Assembly (NCBI RefSeq): GCF_017741935.1
Contig: NZ_JAGHMH010000030.1
Coordinates: 124,001-188,000 of the forward strand
Direction of reading: 5' to 3'
Origin: Rhizobium sp. 16-449-1b
Lineage (GTDB): Bacteria > Pseudomonadota > Alphaproteobacteria > Rhizobiales > Rhizobiaceae
DNA: 64,000 nucleotides
This document shows positions 52,047 to 60,684 of this stretch, piece after piece (position 1 is the first letter of the stretch; the number at the start of each line of letters is the position of its first letter). The notes beneath the pieces are model-generated. The model was not told the DNA's origin, did not search any database, and saw nothing but the letters and a program-made list of their open reading frames with translations. Position numbers and translations under genes: made by a program.

Positions 52047-54146
52047 TTACGTTATCTTCAAGACTGCGGTGTCGCATGGATGATGCAGCAGCCCCGTCAG
52101 TTCCTCATCAAGCTCCATGATGGAGATCGACGCCCCGACCATGTCGAGCGACGTACAGTAATGACCGATCCAGTTCGCCTCGATGGCGATGCCCTTGGCG
52201 CTCAAGCGCTGCTCGACGCGCCGGAACAGAACGTAGAGCTCCATCATCGGCGTCGCCCCGAACGAGTTGACGAGGACGGCGACACGACTGCCTTTGCCCG
52301 CTTTCATCTCGGCGAAGATCCGGTCCATCACTTTATCGACTATCGCATCGGCGCTGATCATCTTCTCGCGAATGACGCCCGGCTCGCCATGGATCCCCAT
52401 GCCGAACTCGATATCCTCCGCCCCGATCTCGAAGTTGGGCCGCTGCGTCTGCGGCATCGAACACGCCTCGAGCGCCACGCCGACCGTATAGGTCCGCATA
52501 TTGGCCTTGCGGGTCACCGCTTCGCAAAGGTCGAGCGACAGGCCACGATCGCAGGCCGCTCCGGCGATCTTGAAGGTGAAGAAATTGCCGGCCACACCGC
52601 GACGGCCATCGCGGTCCTCGATCGGCGAAGAGGTGATGTCGTCTGTGGTCAAAACCGTTCGGATTGGAATACCCGCCGTCTCGGCCATCTCCGCGGCCAT
52701 CTCGAAGTTCATCACGTCGCCGGCATAGTTGCCGTAAACGAAAAGAACGCCCTCGCCACCCGATGCAGCCTTCGCGCAATGGAGGATGGGGATCGGAGGA
52801 GGCGACGAGAAGATGTTCCCGACCGCAACGGCATCGGCAAGCCCCTTGCCGACATAACCCAGAAAGCCCGGCTCGTGTCCGGATCCACCGCCGATGACCA
52901 GGCCGACCTTTCCCGGTCTCGGCCCGTCCCGCGCGATCAGGGCGCGGTTCGACTTGTCGATCGGGGACAGATATTTGCGATGTGCACGCACTACGCCATC
53001 CAGCATCTCCTCGACGATCTTGTCCGGATCGTTCAGAAACTTCTTCACGCGCATTCGCGCTGCGGAGGGCAACGGCGCTTGACTTTCGGGCCGCAGACGC
53101 TGCGACGAGCGCTGATCGATATCGGTCACACCATCGGCGTTGAGAATGCCACGGCCGGTCGCAGCGTCCGTGATCAGCACGTTGACATAGCCGCCGCGCA
53201 AGGCCGCAAGGATGGCCGGCACCTTGTCGAAGCCGCCTGCAGCAGCGATACGCAAATCGATGTTCTTGAGCATCTCAAGGGAAATGCCGATCGTTCGATC
53301 GTCGAGCGGCCCTGCCACCGCGCGGCCATGCACGTCGATGAAACGGCCAGCCACCACACCGACGGCGCCCTTGGCAAGATAATCCTGCAGCGGAACGGAT
53401 TCGAAAAAGCCGCTGGTGTGAATGGTGGAATTGGGGCGCAGAGACGAAATACCAAAGAGCGCCTTGTTGGCGCCTGCAAGCGCGTCAAATTGGCTCTCGA
53501 TCAGAGGCTCCTGCAGAAACGCATCGCGCACGGCGGGGGCGGAGACAATCGCGGGCGCGGAAATATTGATCAGCTTGCCGTTGACGGCGTTGGCAAGCGC
53601 CGTCGCACAGAGCTCCGGTGTATAGGCAAAGCTCGCGCGCGTGCCGCCGGTCGCCTGCACGACCGTCACGTCCTGCAACCCGGGAACCTCCGCGTGCTCG
53701 CTTATCGCCAGCACCGTACGCCCCCACGACACGGCGATCGTATCGCCCGACTTGACCAGCCGGTGCAACGCCTGACCGCCTGCGACACCGATCCTGTCGA
53801 TCAACGGTCTGGCGGTATCCTCGCTCGGAACGACAAGACAGTCCGTCAGGCCAAAATGCCGTTTGAGTGCCTGCGCTACGGTCAGTGAAGCAAGGCGGGC
53901 CGGCTCGATCGCGATGTTGACGATGCCGCGCTCACGCGCTTCGGCGAGGTAGCTGTTCACAGTTGCGCGGGATATGCCCATGACGTCGGCAATCTCGCCC
54001 TGCGTCAGCCCATCCTCGTAATAGAGCCAGCACGCCCAGACATAGGGGTCGTCGCCATAGCGCAGCGGCATGGCATCCGGTGCCTGTGCGAGATCGCCCT
54101 TGCCTGCGCCGGCTTTTCTCGCCTGCTGTGTCTTAACCGTTGCCAC
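52047..54146 (-). CDS. SorC-family regulator fused to a DhaK-like kinase domain
   Basis: The 699-residue chain has two functions. Residues 26-345 are a SorC/DeoR-type sugar-responsive regulator: helix-turn-helix GLTQGEIADVMGISRATVNS (47-66), then the sugar-isomerase-like effector domain (GRTVLAISEHAEVPGLQDVT, TIHTSGFFES, DRTIGISLEMLKNIDLRIAA). Residues 365-699 are a DhaK domain with GGGSGHEPG (H424), YGNYAGD (D477) and GMGIHGEPG (H586, the covalent substrate-binding histidine). Both active-site histidines remain, so it may phosphorylate a ketose as well as sense it. GTG 54146 starts the frame; ATG 54071 (MPLRYGDDPY) is an alternative. It is followed by its likely DhaL partner. Confidence 0.85.
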   Translation of the reverse strand: MATVKTQQARKAGAGKGDLAQAPDAMPLRYGDDPYVWACWLYYEDGLTQGEIADVMGISRATVNSYLAEARERGIVNIAIEPARLASLTVAQALKRHFGLTDCLVVPSEDTARPLIDRIGVAGGQALHRLVKSGDTIAVSWGRTVLAISEHAEVPGLQDVTVVQATGGTRASFAYTPELCATALANAVNGKLINISAPAIVSAPAVRDAFLQEPLIESQFDALAGANKALFGISSLRPNSTIHTSGFFESVPLQDYLAKGAVGVVAGRFIDVHGRAVAGPLDDRTIGISLEMLKNIDLRIAAAGGFDKVPAILAALRGGYVNVLITDAATGRGILNADGVTDIDQRSSQRLRPESQAPLPSAARMRVKKFLNDPDKIVEEMLDGVVRAHRKYLSPIDKSNRALIARDGPRPGKVGLVIGGGSGHEPGFLGYVGKGLADAVAVGNIFSSPPPIPILHCAKAASGGEGVLFVYGNYAGDVMNFEMAAEMAETAGIPIRTVLTTDDITSSPIEDRDGRRGVAGNFFTFKIAGAACDRGLSLDLCEAVTRKANMRTYTVGVALEACSMPQTQRPNFEIGAEDIEFGMGIHGEPGVIREKMISADAIVDKVMDRIFAEMKAGKGSRVAVLVNSFGATPMMELYVLFRRVEQRLSAKGIAIEANWIGHYCTSLDMVGASISIMELDEELTGLLHHPCDTAVLKIT

Positions 54147-54271
54147 TCTGGAATGAACTCCCGCTTACAATTGCCGGGAAGATGCCGTCAATGCGGCCCG
54201 TTTGCAACCGCGCGGCGCGCGACCCGCCGCAGAGGGACGGGCCGCGCGGTGTTGGGAGACAGACTGCAAGA

Positions 54272-54919
54272 TCAAGCGTTTTCCAAGCGAGAAGAGACGC
54301 CCACGGAAATCTCCTTCAGAATGAGAGCGCAGGAGGTGGCGCCGGCGTCCAAAATGCCGAGCGACCGCTCGCCGAGACGGCTGGCGCGGCCAATTTTCGC
54401 GACCAGGTCGATCGTCGAATCGCGTCCCTTCTCAGCGGCGTCGGCCAGGGCCGCGAGCGCATCCGCGAATGACTTCCCAGACGCCGTAGCGTCGTCGAAC
54501 GCATCGACCGCCGGGACGAAGGCGTCGATCAGCGTCTTGTCGCCGACCTTGGCCGAGCCGATCGACTGAATACCATCCAGACCGGCATGCAGCATCTCGC
54601 TGAACAGCTTGGCATCGATTGCATCCTTGCCTTCGAGCGTCTCACCGAACTCGGTGAACATCACACCGTAAAGCGGCCCCATCGAGCCGCCGATCTCCGT
54701 CATCAACAGCGTGCCAAGCGTTTCAAAGGCACCGCTGAGCGAGGGGTCCTGCCCCTTCAGCCGTTCCGCCGCCATGCCGAAACCCTTGGCCATGTTGACC
54801 CCGTGGTCGCCATCGCCGATCTTACCGTCGATCTCGCTGAGATAGGCTCGATTTTCGATGATGCGCTCCGCCAGAGAAAGGACGATCGCGCCCGCCGAGG
54901 CGTTCTTGAAAGTTTGCAT
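54272..54919 (-). CDS. dihydroxyacetone-kinase-like subunit L (DhaL), copy 1
   Basis: The 215-residue ATP-binding subunit has IDGKIGDGDHGVNMAKGFGM (GDGDHG at 35-40), GGSMGPLYGVMFTEFGE, VGDKTLIDAFVPAVDAF and IGRASRLGERSLGILDAGAT. It lies 11 bp after dhaK-like, forming a two-subunit ATP-dependent kinase. No DhaM/PTS partner is present, consistent with ATP as donor. It is about half identical by eye to copy 2 in the key segments. Confidence 0.9.
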   Translation of the reverse strand: MQTFKNASAGAIVLSLAERIIENRAYLSEIDGKIGDGDHGVNMAKGFGMAAERLKGQDPSLSGAFETLGTLLMTEIGGSMGPLYGVMFTEFGETLEGKDAIDAKLFSEMLHAGLDGIQSIGSAKVGDKTLIDAFVPAVDAFDDATASGKSFADALAALADAAEKGRDSTIDLVAKIGRASRLGERSLGILDAGATSCALILKEISVGVSSRLENA

Positions 54920-54930
54920 GTCAGCGTTCC

Positions 54931-55923
54931 TCAGAGCAAGATTGTGCAGGACGTTTCGAGGTCGAGAAGCGGCTTGGTCTCGGCATCGAGCGCAAAGACC
55001 GTCAGCGTCGCGCCGACCATTTCAAGCGATGTGAAATAGTTGCCGACATAGGTCTTGTAGACGACGAGGCCGCGGCCGGTGATCTCGCTCTCGATCGTGT
55101 CGTTGAGAATGTAAAGTTCGTTGAGCGGTGTTGCGCCGAGACCCGAGACGAGGACCGCAACCTCTGTGCCGGCTGGAAGATCGTGATCATCAAGAACGAT
55201 CTTGCACATATCCTTGGCGACTTCAGCGGCCGGCTTCAGTGGCTCGACGCGTACACCAGGCTCGCCGTGATGGCCGATACCGACCTCCATCGTGCCCGGC
55301 TCGATCTGGAAATTCGGATGGCCGACGGCAGGCAACGTGCACGGGCCGAGGCCGACGCCGATCGAGCGGCAGTTGTCGATCGCCTTCTGGGCAGCGGCGC
55401 GAACCTCTTCGAGGCTGCCGCCCTGCGTCGCCTTGGCGCTACCGATCTTCCACATGAAGATTTCGCCGGCAACACCGCGGCGCTTTTCGCGCTCCGACGG
55501 CGGCGCTGAGCAGACGTCGTCATTGGCAACGACGGTCGCAACCTCGATACCGTCCTTGGCGGCGAGCTTCGTCGCCATCTTCACGTTCATATTGTCGCCG
55601 GCATAATTGCCGTAGAGGCAGACCACGCCTGCCCCGCCGTCAGCCGCGCGAATGGCATCATGAAAGCTCTTGGCGGTCGGCGAGGAAAACAGTTCGCCGA
55701 CGGCAACGGCATCAAGCATGTTCTTGCCTGTATAGCCCATGAAGCCGGGCTCATGGCCCGAGCCGCCGCCGGTGATCACACCGACCTTGCCGCTCACCGG
55801 AGCGTCTTTGGCGACAACCACGCGCGGATTTTCGGCAAGTCGCACGATATCGGAATGGGCCTTGATGAAACCCTTGACTGTATCCTCGACGACGAGATCG
55901 GGATTGTTGACGAACCGTTGCAT
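54931..55923 (-). CDS. dihydroxyacetone-kinase-like subunit K (DhaK)
   Basis: The 330-residue ketose-binding subunit has TGGGSGHEPGFMGY (H57), YGNYAGDNMN (D110) and VGIGHHGEPGVR (H219 as the hemiaminal-forming histidine). These residues bind dihydroxyacetone covalently in E. coli and Citrobacter DhaK. Rhizobial and mycobacterial relatives phosphorylate erythruloses in tetritol pathways. A short-chain dehydrogenase upstream would make the ketose, so a tetrulose kinase is a good guess. GGAG precedes ATG 55923. Confidence 0.9.
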   Translation of the reverse strand: MQRFVNNPDLVVEDTVKGFIKAHSDIVRLAENPRVVVAKDAPVSGKVGVITGGGSGHEPGFMGYTGKNMLDAVAVGELFSSPTAKSFHDAIRAADGGAGVVCLYGNYAGDNMNVKMATKLAAKDGIEVATVVANDDVCSAPPSEREKRRGVAGEIFMWKIGSAKATQGGSLEEVRAAAQKAIDNCRSIGVGLGPCTLPAVGHPNFQIEPGTMEVGIGHHGEPGVRVEPLKPAAEVAKDMCKIVLDDHDLPAGTEVAVLVSGLGATPLNELYILNDTIESEITGRGLVVYKTYVGNYFTSLEMVGATLTVFALDAETKPLLDLETSCTILL

Positions 55924-55956
55924 GAAGTCTCCTTGAAAATGTCCTGGCGCTTCGGC

Positions 55957-56730
55957 TCAGAGAATTGTGTAGCCGCCATCGATCAGAAGATCGGCGCCGT
56001 TGATCATGTTCGCGCCGTCCGAAACCAGGAAGACGGCGGCGGCAGCGACCTCCTCGGGATAGGCGAAACGGCCGGTGGGAATGCGCTTCTTCGCGGCCTC
56101 TCCCTTTTCGCCAGCCCAGGCCTTCTTGCCGAGTTCGGTCAGGACCACGGTCGGCGAGATGGTGTTGACGGTGATCCCGTGCTTGCCCCATTCGGCGGCA
56201 AAGGTCTTCGACATGCCGATGACGCCGAATTTCGAGGCGCAGTAGGCAACATGCTCTTCGATCGCGACAGTGCCCGCCTGCGATGCGAGATTGACGATCC
56301 TGCCACCCTTGCCCGAGGCGATCATGACGCGACCGACGGCCTGCGTGACGAGAAAACTGCCCTTGAGATTGATGTCGATTGTCTTGTCCCAATAGTCGAG
56401 CGACAGGTCCTCGGCAGGCGCCAGAAAGGCCACGCCGGCGCTGTTGACGGCGATATCGATCCGGCCGAATGCGGCAACGACATCCGAAATGGCCTGGTTG
56501 ACCGATTGCGGCTTGGAGACGTCACAGACGAAGGATTTTGCACCGCCACCGAGCGCGGCGGCCTTGGCGGCGGCGATATCGGCATTGATATCGAGCACGG
56601 CCACCGTGGCGCCTTTCGCCGTCAGCGCGTCGGAAATCGCCGAGCCGATCCCGGACGCGGCGCCGGTCACGAGGGCGATCTTGCCCGTGAGGGGGAAATT
56701 GAGGTCAATCTGTGGAGCGGTGTCTGTCAT
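55957..56730 (-). CDS. short-chain dehydrogenase/reductase, polyol dehydrogenase type (threitol/arabitol dehydrogenase-like)
   Basis: The 257-residue classical SDR has TGAASGIG (22-29), aspartate after the second strand (VAVLDIN) indicating NAD preference, NSAG, and the catalytic triad S150, Y163, K167 (YCASK). The C-terminus GADLLIDGGYTIL is typical. The protein starts with an extended MTDTAPQIDLNFPLTGKIAL as in D-threitol and D-arabitol dehydrogenases. It should oxidise an imported polyol to the ketose used by the DhaK/DhaL pair downstream. The precise polyol cannot be read from sequence. Confidence 0.85.
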   Translation of the reverse strand: MTDTAPQIDLNFPLTGKIALVTGAASGIGSAISDALTAKGATVAVLDINADIAAAKAAALGGGAKSFVCDVSKPQSVNQAISDVVAAFGRIDIAVNSAGVAFLAPAEDLSLDYWDKTIDINLKGSFLVTQAVGRVMIASGKGGRIVNLASQAGTVAIEEHVAYCASKFGVIGMSKTFAAEWGKHGITVNTISPTVVLTELGKKAWAGEKGEAAKKRIPTGRFAYPEEVAAAAVFLVSDGANMINGADLLIDGGYTIL

Positions 56731-56755
56731 CTCTTCAAGCCCTTGCGATGTGGAT

Positions 56756-56782
56756 GCCAGGGCGGCGTGATGCCACCCTGGC
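56756..56782 (-). other. intercistronic stem-loop after the binding-protein gene
   Basis: GCCAGGG-C-GGC / GCC-A-CCCTGGC is a 10-bp stem with one mismatch and a 5-nt loop, 10 bases beyond the stop of the ribose-type binding protein. No T run follows. Confidence 0.5.
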
Positions 56783-56792
56783 TTTGCGTTCG

Positions 56793-57779
56793 TTACTTGC
56801 GGGATTCAAGCAGCTTGTCGGCATTGTCCTTGGTGACCGGCGTCCAGGGAACGAGGTAGTCCTTGGAGGCGCCATCTTCCCACTTCATTTCCGGATACTG
56901 GGTCCAGATCGCCGATTCCGGCTTGGCGTCCTTGTTTGCGGCCTTGATGGCGACGTCGAGCGCGCCCTGTGCCTGTGCGTTTGCATCCTGCAGGATCGAG
57001 GCCATTTCGCCACGCTTGACGGCATTGATGGCATCGGTGACGCCATCCACGCCGGCGATTGCGAAGTCTTCGACCTTCAGGTTCGCAGCCTTGATCGCCT
57101 CGATGGCACCGAGCGCCATTTCGTCGTTCTGGCCGATGACACCGTTGATCTGGCCCGGATGCGACGTCAGCCAGTTTTCCATCAACGTCTGGGCTTCGGC
57201 GCGCGACCAATTGGCGGTCTGCTTTTCGAGAACCTTGACGTCGGGGCACGCCTTGAGCGCCTTCTCGTTGCCTTCAAGGCGCTGGATCTGGCCGGACTGT
57301 CCGATCGGGCCTTCGAGGATGACCAGATTGCCCTTGCAACCCATCTTGTCGAGAACGGCCTTGGCTTCGAGTTCGCCTGCTTCCACGTCGTTCGAGCCGA
57401 CATAAGAGGTCAGCAGGTCTGAGTTGACGCGGGCGTTGGAGCCGACAACAGGGATACCGGCATCATGGGCGGCCTGAACGGCAGCAGCACCAGCTTCGAT
57501 ATCCATCGGCACGAAGATGATGGCGTCGAACTTCTGCGTGATCATGGTGTTGAACTGTTCCTGCTGGACCAGCGCGTCATAGCGGCCGTCGAATACCGTC
57601 AGCTCCACCTGACCGCTCTTCACTGCCGGGTGCTGCTTCAACGCGGCCGACCAGATCTGCATGAACTCGGCATTCAGGCCGTAGGTCGTGGCGCCGATCT
57701 TAAGCTTCTTTTCCTGGGCCATGGCAGGCGCAGTCAGGATCGCCGCACTGGCGATAAGTGCGAGCATCAACTTCTTCAT
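56793..57779 (-). CDS. ribose-type (Peripla_BP_4) sugar-binding protein
   Basis: The 328-residue exported protein has signal MKKLMLALIASAAILTAPAM, cleaved near AMA|Q. The RbsB pattern includes FNTMITQKFDAIIFVPMDIE, AGIPVVGSNARVN, GVIGQNDEMALGAIEAIKAA and IAGVDGVTDAINAVKRGEMA. ATG 57779 has GGAGGAG six bases upstream, deciding against ATG 57794. It sits after the ATPase and permease genes in the operon and delivers the polyol or ketose. Confidence 0.92.
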   Translation of the reverse strand: MKKLMLALIASAAILTAPAMAQEKKLKIGATTYGLNAEFMQIWSAALKQHPAVKSGQVELTVFDGRYDALVQQEQFNTMITQKFDAIIFVPMDIEAGAAAVQAAHDAGIPVVGSNARVNSDLLTSYVGSNDVEAGELEAKAVLDKMGCKGNLVILEGPIGQSGQIQRLEGNEKALKACPDVKVLEKQTANWSRAEAQTLMENWLTSHPGQINGVIGQNDEMALGAIEAIKAANLKVEDFAIAGVDGVTDAINAVKRGEMASILQDANAQAQGALDVAIKAANKDAKPESAIWTQYPEMKWEDGASKDYLVPWTPVTKDNADKLLESRK

Positions 57780-57833
57780 CTGTTTCTCCTCCATAGAGAT
57801 GTCCGGTCGCCGTTATGACGCGCGGTTTGCCAA

Positions 57834-57853
57834 CGGATCGCGGATACGATCCG
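57834..57853 (-). other. short stem-loop between permease and binding-protein genes
   Basis: CGGATCG / CGATCCG form a 7-bp stem with a 6-nt loop in the 84-bp gap upstream of the binding-protein gene. It could set the 5' end of a processed binding-protein mRNA. Weak on its own. Confidence 0.35.
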
Positions 57854-57863
57854 AATGATCAGG

Positions 57864-58868
57864 TCAGAGACCTTGATTTCGTTTCTGGTCCAGCATGACG
57901 GCGCCGACGATGAGCGCGCCCTTGAGCACCTGCTGGTAGTAGGATTGGATACCCATCAGATCGAGGCCATTGTTCATGACGCCGATGATGAGGGCGCCGA
58001 TCAGCGTTCCCGTCACCCGACCGACACCGCCCGAGAGGCTGGTGCCGCCAATGACGACCGCTGCAATGGCATCGAGTTCGTAGGCGATACCGGCCTGCGG
58101 CAGCGCCGATCCCGTGCGGGCGGACAGTATCATGCCGGCGAGACCTGCAAGCGAGCCCGAGATGCCGTAGACGGCGAAACGGATGCGGGTAACGTTGATG
58201 CCCGAGGTGATCGCGGCATGCGGGTTGCCGCCAACGGCATAGATGTAGCGGCCAAAGCGCGTGCGCGTCAGGACCCACCAGGACACGATGAAGACGACGG
58301 CAAGAATGACCACCGGCATAGGCACGCCGAGGATGTTTCCGGTGCCAATCCAGCGAAACTCCGGGATCAGCGCCGGCACAGGCTTTCCGCCACCATAGAT
58401 CAGGGTCATGCCACGCGCCGCCGACAGCATGCCGAGCGTGGCGACGAAGGCTGGAACGGCGAAGCGGGAAACGATGAAGCCGACGATGGCGCCACAGGCA
58501 AGGCCCACCGCGATACCGACCAGCAACGCAACAGCCGCCGGATAGGGCGCGCCCGCGATGCCTGCCGTCGCTGACGTCGTGACGAAGCTGGCGCTGACGA
58601 TGCCTGCGAGCGCCACGACCGATCCGACCGACAGATCGATGCCGCGCGTCAGGATGACGAAGGTCATGCCGATCGCGAGAACACCGTTGATCGACGTCTG
58701 CAACAGCACGTTCGAGATATTGCCGGCCGTGAGGAAGTACTCGTTGGAAAACGACAGGATCACGGACAGAAGCAGGAAGGCAAGAAAGATGCCGTATTCC
58801 TGAATGAGCAGCCTGCGGCGATCCGAGTTAAACCAGCCCGTCGTTGGTTTGTTATCTGTAAGGGACAC
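57864..58868 (-). CDS. ribose-type sugar ABC permease (RbsC family)
   Basis: The 334-residue permease has eight to ten helices, with MTFVILTRGIDLSVGSVVAL (the family's hallmark), FVATLGMLSAARGMTLIYGG, GGNPHAAITSGINV and ELDAIAAVVIGGTSLSGGVG. GTG 58868 starts the frame behind GAGG. It works with the two-domain ATPase upstream in the operon. Confidence 0.93.
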   Translation of the reverse strand: MSLTDNKPTTGWFNSDRRRLLIQEYGIFLAFLLLSVILSFSNEYFLTAGNISNVLLQTSINGVLAIGMTFVILTRGIDLSVGSVVALAGIVSASFVTTSATAGIAGAPYPAAVALLVGIAVGLACGAIVGFIVSRFAVPAFVATLGMLSAARGMTLIYGGGKPVPALIPEFRWIGTGNILGVPMPVVILAVVFIVSWWVLTRTRFGRYIYAVGGNPHAAITSGINVTRIRFAVYGISGSLAGLAGMILSARTGSALPQAGIAYELDAIAAVVIGGTSLSGGVGRVTGTLIGALIIGVMNNGLDLMGIQSYYQQVLKGALIVGAVMLDQKRNQGL

Positions 58869-58922
58869 TGTTTCTGACCTCTTCCCATGCCGATCCGTAT
58901 TGAGAAATTCGCGGTGCGCCGA

Positions 58923-60419
58923 TTACGTCGACAAATGCACCAGCGCCTGCGCGTCGGTCTCGGACCGCGGGTACACGCCCGCAGAGCGACCGTTGCGCAT
59001 GACGAGGATGCGGTCGGACATGCCGAGCACCTCGTCTATCTCCGATGAAATCATCACCACCGTGCCTCCCGCGGCCGCGAATTCGCAGATGATGCGATAG
59101 ATTTCGCGCTTGGCGCCGACATCGACGCCGCGCGTCGGCTCGTCCAGCAACAACACCTTCGGGTTGCGCAGGAACCACTTGCCGAGAACAACCTTCTGCT
59201 GGTTACCGCCGGACAGCCCCGACACTGCCATGGTGTCGCGCGCGGTCTTGATACCGAAGCGTTCGATCATCTTTTGGCTGGCAGCCTGCTCCTGGCCGCG
59301 ACGCATGACGAAGCCCGGGCTGAATTCCGGCAGGCTGGCGAGCGCGATGTTGCCCCTGACGCTGTCAACGAGATTGAGGCCCGTCAGCTTGCGATCCTCG
59401 GTGACGAAGGCAAGCCCGTGCTCCATCGCATCGACCGGCTTGCTGACGGTGATCGCCTTGCCATCAAGCTTGATCTCGCCCTTGTCCATCCGGTCGAGAC
59501 CGAACAGGCAATTGAAGATCTCCGAGCGGCCGGACCCCATCAGCCCGTAGATGCCGAAAATCTCGCCTTTCTTGACGGCAAAGGACACATCCTCGACCTT
59601 GCCCGTCGCGCTCAAACCCGTGACCTCAAGCCCGGTGACGTCGGTCGGCGTGTTCGTCTTGACATATTCTTCGCCGAGTTCACGGCCGACGATCATGCGG
59701 ATCAATTCAGGACGATCGATATCCGCAAGATCGCCCGCACCGATGTACAAGCCATCTCGAAACACCGTGTAGGCATCGGCGATCTGGAAAATTTCGGACA
59801 GGCGGTGGGAGACGTAAACGACACCTTTGCCGGCGGCTTTCAATCGCTCGATGGTCTTGAAAAGCTGCTGCGCTTCCTTCTCGCCGATCGCCGAGGTCGG
59901 CTCGTCCATGAAGATCACTTCAGCATCATGGCTCAGTGCTTTGGCGATCTCGACCAGCTGAATCTGCGCGACCGACAGGTTCATCATGAATTGTGTCGGG
60001 CGGATGTTGAACTCGAGTTGCTCCAGTAGCCGCTGCGCATTCTGGTTCATCGTCTTGAAATCGATGCCGCCGAAACGACCCGAGGGCTCCCGGCCGAGAT
60101 AGATGTTTTCCGCGACAGTCATGTGCGGAACGGGGCTGAGCTCCTGCTCGATAATGGCGATACCCGATGCCAAAGCCGCCGCCGGACCGGAGAACTCGAC
60201 GTCCACGCCACGTCGCCGAATCGAGCCGGCATCGCGCTTGTGAATACCCATCAGGATCTTGAGGAATGTGGATTTTCCCGCGCCATTGCCGCCGCACAGC
60301 GCATGCACGGACCCAGCCTTGAGCTGAAACCGGCCATCGCGCAGAGCCGCAACACCATTGAAGGACTTCTTCAGCCCTTCGACATCAAGAAGATATTCCA
60401 CGTCCATCCCTCCCAGCAT
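58923..60419 (-). CDS. ribose-type sugar ABC ATPase, two domains (RbsA/MglA family)
   Basis: The 498-residue ATPase has two cassettes. The first has CGGNGAGKST and a degenerate signature LSVAQIQLVEIAKALS with VIFMDEPTSAIG. The second has the weak Walker A GLMGSGRSE, LSGGNQQKVVLGKWF and VLLLDEPTRGVDVGAKREIY. This asymmetry is normal for RbsA/MglA. It is the first gene of the operon. The frame opens at ATG 60419; ATG 60407 and GTG 60401 are also possible, and GGGAGGG fits GTG 60401 best. Confidence 0.92.
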   Translation of the reverse strand: MLGGMDVEYLLDVEGLKKSFNGVAALRDGRFQLKAGSVHALCGGNGAGKSTFLKILMGIHKRDAGSIRRRGVDVEFSGPAAALASGIAIIEQELSPVPHMTVAENIYLGREPSGRFGGIDFKTMNQNAQRLLEQLEFNIRPTQFMMNLSVAQIQLVEIAKALSHDAEVIFMDEPTSAIGEKEAQQLFKTIERLKAAGKGVVYVSHRLSEIFQIADAYTVFRDGLYIGAGDLADIDRPELIRMIVGRELGEEYVKTNTPTDVTGLEVTGLSATGKVEDVSFAVKKGEIFGIYGLMGSGRSEIFNCLFGLDRMDKGEIKLDGKAITVSKPVDAMEHGLAFVTEDRKLTGLNLVDSVRGNIALASLPEFSPGFVMRRGQEQAASQKMIERFGIKTARDTMAVSGLSGGNQQKVVLGKWFLRNPKVLLLDEPTRGVDVGAKREIYRIICEFAAAGGTVVMISSEIDEVLGMSDRILVMRNGRSAGVYPRSETDAQALVHLST

Positions 60420-60480
60420 CGTCCACCGGTCAGGTGGATCGATGGATCATCGCGCCTTCTCCATTGGAGCGATTTTTACA

Positions 60481-60509
60481 ATTGTCAGCGACATTGCGAC
60501 AAATGTCAA
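60481..60509 (-). promoter_or_regulatory. promoter of the polyol operon with probable SorC site
   Basis: On the minus strand TTGACA (60504-60509), a 17-bp spacer and GACAAT (60481-60486) form a good sigma-70 promoter. Overlapping it is an inverted repeat TTGTC-N11-GACAA with extra GACA/TGTC half-sites, a layout expected for an operator. The SorC-DhaK fusion encoded in the operon is the natural candidate to bind it. Confidence 0.55.
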
Positions 60510-60684
60510 TCGCGCAATCGCTCGTTTCTTGAAGTGGAGTTTTGTCGTCGAACAGTCCAGCTGCGAAGACGCCGAGAACGACGCGTGCGACGGCGCGCGC
60601 GAGGCCTGGAAAAAGTTTAGCTTGCTGGATAGCCAGAACGTTCGCGAGAGCCGCGCGGAGCCTCTTTCAAGCGCAGAGCTGAGC

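Noticed and set aside
51873..53888. 671-codon open frame on the plus strand
   Set aside because: Antisense to the SorC-DhaK fusion and DhaL; composition is rich in R, H and D as expected for the complement of GC-rich codons, with no family motif.
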